From assembly GCA_016791265.1 (NCBI GenBank), contig JAEUMY010000011.1, positions 1-44,683 of the forward strand: a stretch of DNA of 44,683 bases, given 5' to 3'. Source of the stretch: Betaproteobacteria bacterium (GTDB taxonomy: Bacteria > Pseudomonadota > Gammaproteobacteria > Burkholderiales > Usitatibacteraceae). The notes beneath the pieces were generated by a model that worked only from the letters and a program-made list of their open reading frames with translations, was not told the origin of the DNA and ran no database searches. The translations under genes were made by a program, and so were the position numbers. Positions 1 to 8,301 of the stretch are shown one piece after another (the first letter of the stretch is position 1; the number at the start of each line of letters is the position of its first letter).

Positions 1-82
1 ATCCCGAACAGGACCGTGAAACGAGGTAACGCCGATGATAGTGTGGATTGCCCATGCGAAAGTAGGAAATCGTCGAGACCTT
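1..82 (+). rRNA. rrf: 5S ribosomal RNA, 3' part
   Basis: The first ~80 bases match the 3' half of proteobacterial 5S rRNA: the ATCCCGAACAGGACCGTGAA block (loop C/helix III region), GATGATAGTGTGGATT, then CCATGCGAAAGTAGG near the 3' end. The 5' half lies before the window, so this is the end of an rrn operon read on the plus strand. The exact 3' end is uncertain by a few bases because the pairing 5' strand is missing. A strong hairpin terminator follows within about 10 bases. Confidence 0.9.
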
Positions 83-90
83 ATTCAAAC

Positions 91-124
91 AAAACGCCCA
101 ACCAGACAACCGGTTGGGCGTTTT
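91..124. terminator. Bidirectional intrinsic terminator
   Basis: A 13-bp perfect stem, AAAACGCCCAACC (91-103) with GGTTGGGCGTTTT (112-124), encloses an 8-nt loop. The run of A on the left and T on the right makes it a U-tract terminator on both strands. It can end the rrn operon on plus and the pilus cluster arriving on minus, whose last stop codon is at 165. Confidence 0.9.
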
Positions 125-164
125 GCATTCCAGACCACACATACCAAATCACCACCGGGCCGGA

Positions 165-1013
165 TCAAGGCAGCCTTCCCACTTCTATGAGTCTATTAAA
201 TACAGTATAGAGCGATAACCAACTCACGACATCATCAAACTCGCCTGCACCAGCTTCACGATCCCTGAAGATGAAGACTTGATTGCCGTCGATGTTTTTG
301 GATTCGTGGATGCTTGTTCCGCCTGTGGTTGACGCGTTTGGTCCGAGGGAAAAAACCACTGCCGGAGCTTGAGTAGTCAATGTGTTCGGAACATTGTTAC
401 AGTCAAAGCCTGTAACGGCAGCCCCATCTTTGCAAACGGACAATAGGTCTCGTGGGGATGCTCCCACTCCGATAATGTTGGCCATTGTTGCGGCCTTCAT
501 GTCATTTGCAGCATCTGTTGTTGTCAAGACTCGCGAGTACGTCGTAGTGCCGACCGTGAAGGTGAGTTCCCTAACCGCATAACGAACGCGGTTGTTGATG
601 CTTCCCCAAGCGTCACGCCAAAAACCGGAACCATCCAGAGGCGTCAAACCGAGTGTGGAAGAGGGTAGAAAGCCATCATAGAAATTTGAACAACGCCCAT
701 GGGTCTGAATGTTTGTTGTCGGTGTGCATGCGCCAGTGGCGCTCGTGCAGAAACTTTCCAATCCGTTGCTTGTATTGCTCGCTGGGCAGGGAAATCGTCC
801 GTAGGCAGAAACGAACCCAAGAATCGCCAAGTTCGCTTGTTCTAGTTGCTTACGGGTGTCGTCCAGTCGTCTTGACTCAACCTGGGCGGTGAGCGGAACA
901 CTAATGCCGAAGAGCAATACGGTAAGAATCGTCAGTACCACCGCCACTTCAATGAGGGAAAAACCGTTGTAGCGCTGGCTAGACCAACCTCGGGATAGTG
1001 TAAGCACGTTCAT
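165..1013 (-). CDS. Prepilin-like protein with type IV pilin N-terminus (282 aa)
   Basis: Residues 13-36 form a class III (prepilin) signal and hydrophobic helix: G17 precedes F18-S-L-I-E22, so the glutamate at mature position +5 is present and a prepilin peptidase should cut after G17. The roughly 230-residue globular part has GRFPCP (72-77), several cysteines, a TLGL-x2-LDGSG motif, a RYAV strand and a C-terminal FDDVVSW motif. It is far larger than a major pilin, so a minor pilin or pseudopilin is more likely (MshO/MshP-type place in the cluster, inferred). It is the last gene of the minus-strand cluster and its start overlaps the stop of the preceding gene by one base. The globular domain resembles both halves of the upstream 541-aa protein. 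Confidence 0.75.
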   Translation of the reverse strand: MNVLTLSRGWSSQRYNGFSLIEVAVVLTILTVLLFGISVPLTAQVESRRLDDTRKQLEQANLAILGFVSAYGRFPCPASNTSNGLESFCTSATGACTPTTNIQTHGRCSNFYDGFLPSSTLGLTPLDGSGFWRDAWGSINNRVRYAVRELTFTVGTTTYSRVLTTTDAANDMKAATMANIIGVGASPRDLLSVCKDGAAVTGFDCNNVPNTLTTQAPAVVFSLGPNASTTGGTSIHESKNIDGNQVFIFRDREAGAGEFDDVVSWLSLYTVFNRLIEVGRLP

Positions 1014-2638
1014 TACCTTGGAAAATAGATAACAACGTCGTTGAAGTCAGCAGAAGCCTTGTTGACTGTGATCTTGTTGCAGAGCGAAAGCGGAGAACAA
1101 GGCGGGGGATGCGGTGCCATGTCTGCACACTCGGATATAGGGCCGAGGTTATTCAGAAGCTCCAAATCCTTATTCGTCAGTTCTAGATAGTTGCGGGCCA
1201 GGCGAGCATCAGATGAGGGAAGTGAAGAGCGAGACTGGCTCGGAGAAACTCCAGACAAGGCAGCCGAGCTAACAAGGATGGCAAGCCTCTTATTTTGAGC
1301 AACTAAATTGCCCGAACGATCTACGACTTGAAGGCAGCTCGTGGCAGTACATGCCGGCGGAGGCGAACTCCCTGGTTTGTAATTTTCCGCAATCGCGACA
1401 AACACATGCGACTTCCATCCATCCCACCACTCATCCACAGTTGCGCTGCTTCCAAGAGTGCAGCCCAAAGCTGTAGAAGAATTCCATGTGTCATCCATCG
1501 TGTCCATGCTATCCGGTCTTGTCGTGTCGAAAGGCGGATCTGGCACTCTGCCAAACAGAATTTGGTCGCGATCAGACCATTGGTTTGAAACCATCGCGCC
1601 ACTTCTGCAAATCGGGGCAGGATAGGGGTAGCGACCCCAGTTATTACTCTTTGCAGCGTAACTCTCCATGCAGTTTGCCACTTCAAGTGCAACCTTATTC
1701 ATTATCACAAGCATGATCTCTGAGTATGTGATGACAACTAACTCATCGTTGAGGTAGATTGTTCCATCTGGTGCAGAGATCGGGCCCGATATGAAGCCGT
1801 TCCCGTTGCCGCCCCGCGAATCGTTGCGGTCTATGAAGTCTGCATTGTCTTCATCCCCACCTAGTCCCCAAGCCTTCTCAAGATAGTTAACTGGATTGCA
1901 TGCAGCTACCGAGGTAGCTGGCGGTTTACAGGAGCCGTCCGCGTCGCAACCAGGACCCGTGCAGCCCCGATCTTGAAACACGCGCACGCTTCCAGAAGCG
2001 TCTTGCCAACGCTGAATTGGCGGGCCAGGCGCAATAATTACCGCCGCAACGCCCCCCATTTCTGCGTTGTAGAGATCAGTATTTGTCCCATCGTGTCTTA
2101 ACATGCCGGAAGCATCACGTACTGAGATGGTACCCAGCCCAGTGTCTGGATTGAATCCGAGCATCGGCTCATTGGTTTTGTATGCACTAGACACGGCATA
2201 CCAGAGCCGCTCGCCGGAGCCATCGCGCAGGTCTGGCAGTCCGAGCGTACGCCAGGGCAACCGTCCGATGCGGCTAGCTTGCCCCCCGCTTCCGCTAGCT
2301 GTGCCACAAGAACCGGTATCAGCACCACCGTTGTTGTCACGGTCAGGGCATGGGAGCCGACCGGGACCTCGTAGTTGACCAAGAGTGTCTGGAGTAGATC
2401 CAAAATTCTCCTTCTTTGGCCACGCGACGGCATATGCAAGCAGCCCGGACTTGGCCTGCTCCAACGCGTTGAGAGTAACTTGCCGCCGCGTGAGCTTGGC
2501 CTCGCTTGGGCTGAGATCAGCCAAAAGGAGCGCGCCAAATCCGATCACAAGACCGATCACTAAAACAATCATCGCAATCCCGCTTTGCGCTCGAGGACTT
2601 TTGCGTCTGCAGGTTGAAGTGGGCATCAAGCGAGCCAT
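1013..2638 (-). CDS. Large GspK/PilX-like pilin-related protein with duplicated globular domain (541 aa)
   Basis: After a basic N-terminus there is G20 followed by one hydrophobic helix (21-41). This looks like a prepilin signal but lacks Glu at +5, as in GspK and PilX tip-type minor pilins. The rest seems to be two tandem copies of one domain. Copy 1 (about 58-310) has GRLPCP, TLGL-x-DL-x-DGSG, WYAV, VAAVIIAPG and LNDELVV. Copy 2 (about 317-541) has GRYPYPAP, W-x-GWKSHVFVAIAENY, LAILVSSAALSG and FNDVVIY. The 282-aa neighbour carries a single copy. Many cysteines suggest disulphides in the periplasm or outside the cell. A role at the tip of the pilus or as an adhesin is inference from size and position only. 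Confidence 0.7.
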   Translation of the reverse strand: MARLMPTSTCRRKSPRAQSGIAMIVLVIGLVIGFGALLLADLSPSEAKLTRRQVTLNALEQAKSGLLAYAVAWPKKENFGSTPDTLGQLRGPGRLPCPDRDNNGGADTGSCGTASGSGGQASRIGRLPWRTLGLPDLRDGSGERLWYAVSSAYKTNEPMLGFNPDTGLGTISVRDASGMLRHDGTNTDLYNAEMGGVAAVIIAPGPPIQRWQDASGSVRVFQDRGCTGPGCDADGSCKPPATSVAACNPVNYLEKAWGLGGDEDNADFIDRNDSRGGNGNGFISGPISAPDGTIYLNDELVVITYSEIMLVIMNKVALEVANCMESYAAKSNNWGRYPYPAPICRSGAMVSNQWSDRDQILFGRVPDPPFDTTRPDSMDTMDDTWNSSTALGCTLGSSATVDEWWDGWKSHVFVAIAENYKPGSSPPPACTATSCLQVVDRSGNLVAQNKRLAILVSSAALSGVSPSQSRSSLPSSDARLARNYLELTNKDLELLNNLGPISECADMAPHPPPCSPLSLCNKITVNKASADFNDVVIYFPR

Positions 2639-2649
2639 TTGTGCCGAAG

Positions 2650-3015
2650 CTACTTCCTTTTGGAACGCAAGGAGTCGGCCTGCGGTGATGAGCGGGCGAG
2701 ATCTGATGAACGACCTCTCTGGACCGAAACGACTTTCACTCGGGAGTCCGGTGGCAAGGACGCCGCGCGCGATACTTGGCGATCAGTTGCATCATAGGCT
2801 TTGCCATTGATCCAAATGGTGCCCTTGCCGTCGCTGCGCCGAATAATGCCATCCACAGTCGGTGCGACATAGTCAGCACCATAGCCGCGGTTCATACGAT
2901 TTCGCAGTTCGTCCAAACGATCCCGCTCCGCCGGGAGAAAGAAGAGGCGCTCAAGCTGATCGGCTGCATCGGCGCGCACGGCGCAGCACAAAAACAGAAT
3001 TGCGAATATTCGCAT
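2650..3015 (-). CDS. Small secreted MshK-like pilus assembly protein
   Basis: A 121-aa product with a Sec signal peptide (residues 1-18, ending ADA) followed by RLFFLPAERDRLDELR. This [FL]F-x-PAER-x-x-LD type of segment is familiar from small proteins next to pilus assembly genes. Further on is DGIIRRSDGKGTIWINGKAY, which looks like a small beta-rich fold. Position after the PilO/MshJ-like gene (stop and start touching at 3015) and length match MshK. The start ATG is part of a copy of the iterated palindrome, so the protein begins MRIFA; an AAGGA ribosome site lies 7 bases upstream. The function is not known in detail. Confidence 0.6.
   Translation of the reverse strand: MRIFAILFLCCAVRADAADQLERLFFLPAERDRLDELRNRMNRGYGADYVAPTVDGIIRRSDGKGTIWINGKAYDATDRQVSRAASLPPDSRVKVVSVQRGRSSDLARSSPQADSLRSKRK
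3001..3014. repeat. Iterated palindrome copy 1
   Basis: Full 14-mer TGCGAATATTCGCA. Overlaps the first codons of the MshK-like gene (read as RIFA after the ATG). Confidence 0.95.
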
Positions 3016-3686
3016 CAGGGATTCCTTTTGACCGCGACAGTTTTGGGTGCGACGCTCGGAGGCATCGGAGCTGCAGGCCGCTTATCCACCAGCGTGACCC
3101 AGGTGAAGCTGCATTGTGCGTCAATCCGGGGCGTCAGTGGTGCGCCCGTAACTTCCGGCTTCAGTTTCATGATGCACCTGTCCATCGGAAATGCGCCTGG
3201 TGCGAGTGTGGGCAGCTCGCGGATGAAACCGATCAGGTCGCCATCATGCAGCGCTTGCATGTTCATCTGCACCGGGCTGCCGTGAATCTCGATGGAGGGG
3301 AATGCATCGCCAGCTGCGAGTGACGCGGTCTGGCGGGCGCTCAGCTCGTAGTCCAGCGCGACTAGTTGATGCTTCGACTTCAATGCGGCCACGCTCTCGA
3401 TCCACACAAGGCGGCTCGGCTCGGAAAAGAGGCCGCGCTCAAGCATGCGATTGTAGATGTCGACAGATGCAAGTAGGTCCTGAATTTCCTTGTTGGCATT
3501 GCCAATGCGCGCCTGCGCCTCCCGCAGGTTCCGCTGCGACATCTTCTCCGCATTCTGTTCGTGACGAAGATAGGCAAAGCTTCCGCCGACGAACAAGGCG
3601 GACGCTACGAGACCCAGTGCCAATGCGAGCACGGGCCACTTGAGCAGGCTCAGTGCCAAAGGCCCGGAATCGCTGGACGCCGTCAC
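3015..3686 (-). CDS. PilO/GspM/MshJ-like inner-membrane assembly protein
   Basis: A 223-aa protein with a short cytoplasmic N-terminus, one membrane helix (about 16-40), then a coiled-coil-like stretch (about 45-85, rich in Q, E, R and K) and a periplasmic C-terminal part with an isolated cysteine pair. This is the architecture of PilO, GspM and MshJ, which pair with the PilN/GspL protein to link the inner-membrane platform to the secretin. The gene overlaps the GspL-like gene by 4 bases (ATGA), implying translational coupling. Sequence identity to PilO is not obvious by eye; the call rests on topology, length and gene order. Confidence 0.65.
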   Translation of the reverse strand: MTASSDSGPLALSLLKWPVLALALGLVASALFVGGSFAYLRHEQNAEKMSQRNLREAQARIGNANKEIQDLLASVDIYNRMLERGLFSEPSRLVWIESVAALKSKHQLVALDYELSARQTASLAAGDAFPSIEIHGSPVQMNMQALHDGDLIGFIRELPTLAPGAFPMDRCIMKLKPEVTGAPLTPRIDAQCSFTWVTLVDKRPAAPMPPSVAPKTVAVKRNP

Positions 3687-5326
3687 GTTCCCGCCCTGGA
3701 CTGCATGAGCCGAACAAGCCGAATGGTGAACTGTCCGCTCAGACCTTCCTCCAAGGGCCTTGCGAGGCTTCCGCGAATATTCGCAGCGGGCTTCGTGTCG
3801 AGCGGAGACTTCACCAGTGTCGCGCTGCAGCCCGGCAGCTTGCCCAGCATTACGACGAGACGCTCTATGTCTTGCAGCATGGTGCGATAGTCGCCGCGAA
3901 ATGGGCCGATGGTTGCATCGAGAAGAACCACCTGATGGCGCGCTCCTGAAAGGATGTTCTTGTTGGCCGTCGTGTTGGCAGGCGGGGCCGGAATAGTGAT
4001 GCTCCCAGGCGTCGCCGGAGTGTCCGACTTCAATGGCAAAGCTGTCGACGACAGGTTGATCACAGGCAGCTCGACTCTGACTTTCTCGTCGTTGCTGGCC
4101 TGCCAGGCAAGCTGCTGCAAACGCACATCGGGAAACTGACTGAGCACTCGCGATATGTCTTGAAGCAACAGCACCGGCGCCGGCTCGGGTTCAAGGTACT
4201 TTGAGTTGAAGGCGGCCGCGTCCCGTGAGGTGTCTGACGACACCTGCGCGATTTGGATTTGGCCTAGAAGCTTTTGATGCTGTGCCGCAAGAGACTTGGC
4301 TTGGGCGTCGCTGCGTTCGCTGCTGCTGCTGATGCGGTTTGCCTGGCCCAGCAACACGCCTGCTGTGGCGAGTGACGCAGCCAGCACAGCGCCATTCACG
4401 ACATGGATCGCAGTTCCCGCCCTGCGCAGTCGCGCGACGCGCGTCTGATCCTCATGTGCAAAGTGATTCTCCAGCCGACTCTTGGCGAAGAGCTGAACCA
4501 TCAGCCCTTCCGCCTCGGAGCTCAGTGGTGGCGGCTTCATTTTCAGCGCGGCCGCAATGTCCTCGATGTTGAGCACGCGATGCTGCAGCAACGGATAGTC
4601 GCGGATGGCGTCGGTGACTTCGCGCTGGTCGGCGGGATGCAGCAGCAGACAGACTTCCAGCGCGTCCTCGCCGCTGAAGAAGCGCAAGCTGTCCAGGTAT
4701 TGCCAAGTGCGGCTCACCTCATCGGCGATCTGTTGGCCACGCTTGCGCTCTTCGTTGCGTTCAAGAAAGGTCAGGCGGCTGAACTTGACCTGCTTCTCTT
4801 TGAAATACGTCTGACGCAAACCGCCGCCTGACACGAGAGATACGAGCAAGGTGTGCGGAAAGAAAACATCGAGTTTGCGGAGTAACTCTCCAGACAGAAT
4901 CGGCGCGGAATAGATACCCTCGATGGGTATGCCAACCCGCTCCATCGCCGTGAGCCACACCCGTGGCAAATCCGGATTGGTGATGCCGTGATACAGCACA
5001 CGATCATCGCGTCGGCCCTCGCTGTCGCGGCCCTGGATGATCGCGTGACGGAAGTTGCTCTGCCGGTAAATCTGCGAGAGCTTGCGGTTCAACACAGCCT
5101 GCTGGTCGCTGCCGCGCAGGTGCGGAATTGTCTCGAGGCGGAAGTCCTCTTCGGTCAAGTCGAGCACAAAATACACCGGCTCCCGCCTATGCTTGAACAG
5201 ATAGCGTTCAAACTCCTTTGGCGCCACCTCTTGCACGGAAAAGCTCTCTGACGAAACTATTCCGCCCCGCTGCCAGAGCAGGCAGGTCAGGCGCTCGTTG
5301 GTGAGGTAAAGAAAGTGCTTGGCCAT
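3683..5326 (-). CDS. GspL/MshI-like (PilM-PilN fusion) assembly protein
   Basis: A 547-aa protein. Residues 1-290 look like the cytoplasmic actin-like PilM/GspL domain (strands FLYLTNERLTCLLW and VYFVLDL). A single membrane helix lies at about 307-327 (VVNGAVLAASLATAGVLLG), followed by a coiled coil and a periplasmic PilN-like region. This fused arrangement is that of GspL and MshI. It would recruit the GspE-type motor at the inner membrane. Near residue 515 the peptide AANIRG is encoded by a copy of the iterated palindrome. The gene lies between the platform gene (9-base gap) and the MshJ-like gene. Confidence 0.7.
   Translation of the reverse strand: MAKHFLYLTNERLTCLLWQRGGIVSSESFSVQEVAPKEFERYLFKHRREPVYFVLDLTEEDFRLETIPHLRGSDQQAVLNRKLSQIYRQSNFRHAIIQGRDSEGRRDDRVLYHGITNPDLPRVWLTAMERVGIPIEGIYSAPILSGELLRKLDVFFPHTLLVSLVSGGGLRQTYFKEKQVKFSRLTFLERNEERKRGQQIADEVSRTWQYLDSLRFFSGEDALEVCLLLHPADQREVTDAIRDYPLLQHRVLNIEDIAAALKMKPPPLSSEAEGLMVQLFAKSRLENHFAHEDQTRVARLRRAGTAIHVVNGAVLAASLATAGVLLGQANRISSSSERSDAQAKSLAAQHQKLLGQIQIAQVSSDTSRDAAAFNSKYLEPEPAPVLLLQDISRVLSQFPDVRLQQLAWQASNDEKVRVELPVINLSSTALPLKSDTPATPGSITIPAPPANTTANKNILSGARHQVVLLDATIGPFRGDYRTMLQDIERLVVMLGKLPGCSATLVKSPLDTKPAANIRGSLARPLEEGLSGQFTIRLVRLMQSRAGT
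3773..3784. repeat. Iterated palindrome copy 2
   Basis: 12-mer GCGAATATTCGC with flanks C and A, inside the 3' part of the GspL-like gene, read as ANIR on minus. Confidence 0.95.
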
Positions 5327-5335
5327 GCCGGATGG

Positions 5336-6535
5336 TCAGAACTTCACTTTGCTGATGACATCGTATAGCGGGTTGAAGATCGTGGTGATGATGGCCACGA
5401 ATATGCCGCCGAGCAGAAGGGTGAGCACAGGCTGGATCATCTCCTGCAATTTGCCGATGGCCTCTTTCACGTCGCGATTGTAGAAGTAGCTCACGTTCAG
5501 CAACGCGTCGTCCAGCGCGCCGGTGGATTCCCCGACTCTAAGCATGCGCAAGACCAGTGGTGGGAAGAGGCGCGCGTTCTGGAACGCCTGGGTGATGCCG
5601 GTGCCCTCGGTGATTTCCCTGCCGATGCGCTTCAGTCCATTCTCAATGACTGGGCTGCCAACGATTTTCTCCGATATCTGGATGCAATCGAGCACGCCGA
5701 TGCCCGACTGATACATCATCGCGAAAAATGTCGTGAAGCGGGCCATGACGATCTTCGTGCGAATCGGACCCATGATGGGAAACCGCAACGACAGGGCATC
5801 CAGCTTCTGCTGGAATTCCCGGCTCGTACGCGCCAGCACAAATACTGTCACGATGGCGGCAACGGGCACACCAAGGATCAAGTACCAGAATCGCCGGAAA
5901 ATGTCAGAGATGGCGATCAGCACCTTGGTTTCCGTAGGCAGATTGCCGCCCGATAGTGTCTTAAGCGTCGTCGCCAGTTGCGGCACTAGGAATACCATGA
6001 GCGCGAACACGAGCAAGCCCACCACGATGCCTACAAAGATCGGGTAAAGCATCGCCTTCTTGGTCTGCGACGCCAGCTCATCCTGCCACTTCAGATTCTC
6101 GCCCAGCTTGGCCAGCACTTCCGGCAACTGACCAGCTTCCTCGCCCGCGCGGATGAGCGAAGTGAACACCTGATCGAACGTGGCTGGATGCTGCTGCATC
6201 GCCTCGGACAACTTCTTGCCGCCCTCGATGTCCTCCAGCAAGCTCGCAACTGTTTCACGGAAGCCGCCTTCCACCGTATCGCGGAGATCGATCAGCGCCT
6301 CAATGATTGGCACACCGGCGCGAATGAGCTGCTCCAGGTGGAAGCAAAAAGTGATGAGGTCACGCCGGCTAATGCGTCGGCGCATCAGAGTGCCCTGCTT
6401 CAACTGCTCGAAGGTGACGAGGTCCAGCCCCATCCGCTTCAGGCGCAGCTCCAAGTCGATGGCGTTGATCGCATCGAGCTTTCCGTTCGCGAACTGACCG
6501 TCTTCGTCAATGGCCCGGTAGGAGAAGAGCGCCAT
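5336..6535 (-). CDS. mshG: GspF/PilC/MshG-family inner-membrane platform protein
   Basis: A 399-aa protein starting MALFSYRAIDEDGQ, the usual opening of GspF/PilC proteins. It has two cytoplasmic GspF domains (about 65-190 and 270-390) and three membrane segments (about 163-190, 217-235, 370-390). The motif RAGVPIIEALIDL and the second-domain copy ARFTTFFAMMYQSGIGVLDC are family hallmarks. It forms the polytopic base on which pilin subunits are extracted and polymerised by the ATPase. It lies between the ATPase gene (10-base gap) and the GspL-like gene. The mshG name follows from gene order; it could equally be called a gspF homologue. Confidence 0.88.
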   Translation of the reverse strand: MALFSYRAIDEDGQFANGKLDAINAIDLELRLKRMGLDLVTFEQLKQGTLMRRRISRRDLITFCFHLEQLIRAGVPIIEALIDLRDTVEGGFRETVASLLEDIEGGKKLSEAMQQHPATFDQVFTSLIRAGEEAGQLPEVLAKLGENLKWQDELASQTKKAMLYPIFVGIVVGLLVFALMVFLVPQLATTLKTLSGGNLPTETKVLIAISDIFRRFWYLILGVPVAAIVTVFVLARTSREFQQKLDALSLRFPIMGPIRTKIVMARFTTFFAMMYQSGIGVLDCIQISEKIVGSPVIENGLKRIGREITEGTGITQAFQNARLFPPLVLRMLRVGESTGALDDALLNVSYFYNRDVKEAIGKLQEMIQPVLTLLLGGIFVAIITTIFNPLYDVISKVKF

Positions 6536-6545
6536 GGATGCCGCC

Positions 6546-8255
6546 TCAGATCACACGGTCGGTCAGATCGACGACGCGCGAGATATCTTCCAGGCTGGTG
6601 AGGCCCGAGAGGACGCGCGAGATCGCATCCTCAGCCAATGACCGAAAGCCGGTGCGTCGCGCGGCCATTTTCAATTCGCGGCCAGTCGCTCGCCGAGCGA
6701 TCAACTCGTCGATCTCCTGATCGATCTTGAACAGCTCCATGATCGCGACGCGGCCCTTGTAACCTTGGAAGTTGCAGTGCTCACAACCCACGGATCGATA
6801 AATCTGTCCGGTCCAAGACTCCGGCACGCCGAGAATCTTGCGCGTGGCGGAATCGGGCGAAAAGGCTTCTTTGCAATGGGCGCACAGCTTTCGCACGAGG
6901 CGCTGGGCGACCACGCCGATGACATTGCCCGCCATGATGTCGGGCAGCACGCCCAGATCCTGCAATCGCGGAATGGCGCCGATGGCTGAGTTGGTGTGCA
7001 GCGTCGAATAGACCTGGTGGCCCGTCATGGCCGCGCGAAACGCCATCTCGGCGGTTTCCTTGTCGCGGATTTCGCCAACCAGGATCACGTCGGGATCCTG
7101 CCGCATCATGGAGCGGATGCCGCTCGCAAAATCCAGTTTGACCACTTCGTTGACGGAAGTCTGGCGAATCATTGCCATCGGATATTCCACCGGGTCTTCC
7201 AGCGTCATGATGTTGACGCCTTCGGTGTTGACCGTGTTCAGGATGGAATAGAGCGTCGTCGTCTTGCCGCTGCCGGTGGGGCCGGTCACAAGGATGATGC
7301 CCTCGGGGCGGGCCATCATCAGTTGCAGCATTTTCAGTTCTTCGTCGCGCAGCCCCAAGTCCTCCAGTGGCACGATGCCTTTCTGGCGGTCCAGGATGCG
7401 CAGCACGATGTTCTCGCCATGCGTTGTCGGCTGTGAGGACACGCGAAAGTCAATGTTGCGGCCGGACAGATTGAGCGAGATGCGACCGTCCTGCGGCGCG
7501 CGCGTTTCCGCGATGTTCATGCCGCTGATGACCTTCAGCCGCACCACCATCGCCGACCAGTAATTCTTGTGCAGCGAGCGAATCTGGCGCAGCACGCCGT
7601 CGATGCGGTAGCGGATGCGCAGAAACCCGCTCTCAGGCTCAAAGTGGATGTCGGAGGCGCCGTGCTTCACCGCGTCATTCAGCAGCGCGTCTACGAGGCG
7701 GACCACCGGCTGGCTGTACTCGTCAAAGTTGGCGGCAATGGAGGCGTAGTCGATCTCGCCCGTTTCGATTTCATTCAGGATGCCGTCGATGGACAGCTCG
7801 AAGCCGTAATGCTGCTCAATGCCGATGGTGATGTCGGATTCTCGCGCCAGCACCTGCTCGATGCGGATGTCTTCGCGGATGAGCGCGCGGATCTGGTCAA
7901 TGGCGACCACGTTTGCCGGATCGGACACCGCCAGCAGCAGCTTGTTGCGCTCGCGGTCCAGCGCGACGGGGAGCACGTGAAAGCGGCGCGCGATGTCCTT
8001 TGGCACCAGCGCCAACGCGGCTGCGTCGATGATGGTATTGGACAGGTCGATGGACACCTGCCCGAGACTTTCGGACAATGTGTCGCGGATCGTGGCCTCG
8101 GTCACGAAGCCCAGTTGCACCAGAATCTTGCCGAGCGGCTGCTTGAACTTCCTCTGCTCGGTGAGCGCGATGTTCAGCTGGTCCTGCGACACCACGCCAC
8201 GCGACAGCAGTGTTTGCCCTAGGGGAAGCTGTGACAGTGGTGCCTGCATGGACAC
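6546..8255 (-). CDS. mshE: GspE/PilB/MshE-family assembly ATPase
   Basis: A 569-aa secretion/pilus extension ATPase. The N-terminal MshEN/GspE_N domain (about 10-160) starts with LGQTLLSRGVVSQDQLNIAL. The ATPase core has Walker A GPTGSGKT (325-332), Asp box TLEDPVEYP (351-359), Walker B VILVGEIRD (390-398) and a His box around TGHQVYSTLHTN. A zinc site is formed by CAHC (458-461) and CEHC (491-494). It powers pilus or pseudopilus polymerisation at the inner membrane. The MshEN domain in this family can bind c-di-GMP, but I did not verify the binding residues. An iterated palindrome sits in the gap before the start. Confidence 0.93.
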   Translation of the reverse strand: MSMQAPLSQLPLGQTLLSRGVVSQDQLNIALTEQRKFKQPLGKILVQLGFVTEATIRDTLSESLGQVSIDLSNTIIDAAALALVPKDIARRFHVLPVALDRERNKLLLAVSDPANVVAIDQIRALIREDIRIEQVLARESDITIGIEQHYGFELSIDGILNEIETGEIDYASIAANFDEYSQPVVRLVDALLNDAVKHGASDIHFEPESGFLRIRYRIDGVLRQIRSLHKNYWSAMVVRLKVISGMNIAETRAPQDGRISLNLSGRNIDFRVSSQPTTHGENIVLRILDRQKGIVPLEDLGLRDEELKMLQLMMARPEGIILVTGPTGSGKTTTLYSILNTVNTEGVNIMTLEDPVEYPMAMIRQTSVNEVVKLDFASGIRSMMRQDPDVILVGEIRDKETAEMAFRAAMTGHQVYSTLHTNSAIGAIPRLQDLGVLPDIMAGNVIGVVAQRLVRKLCAHCKEAFSPDSATRKILGVPESWTGQIYRSVGCEHCNFQGYKGRVAIMELFKIDQEIDELIARRATGRELKMAARRTGFRSLAEDAISRVLSGLTSLEDISRVVDLTDRVI

Positions 8256-8283
8256 GGTATCGTGATGATCCTGTTCAGGGTGG

Positions 8284-8297
8284 TGCGAATATTCGCA
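8284..8297. repeat. Iterated palindrome copy 3
   Basis: Full 14-mer, intergenic in the 46-base gap between the TPR gene and mshE. Confidence 0.95.
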
Positions 8298-8301
8298 ATG
8301 T

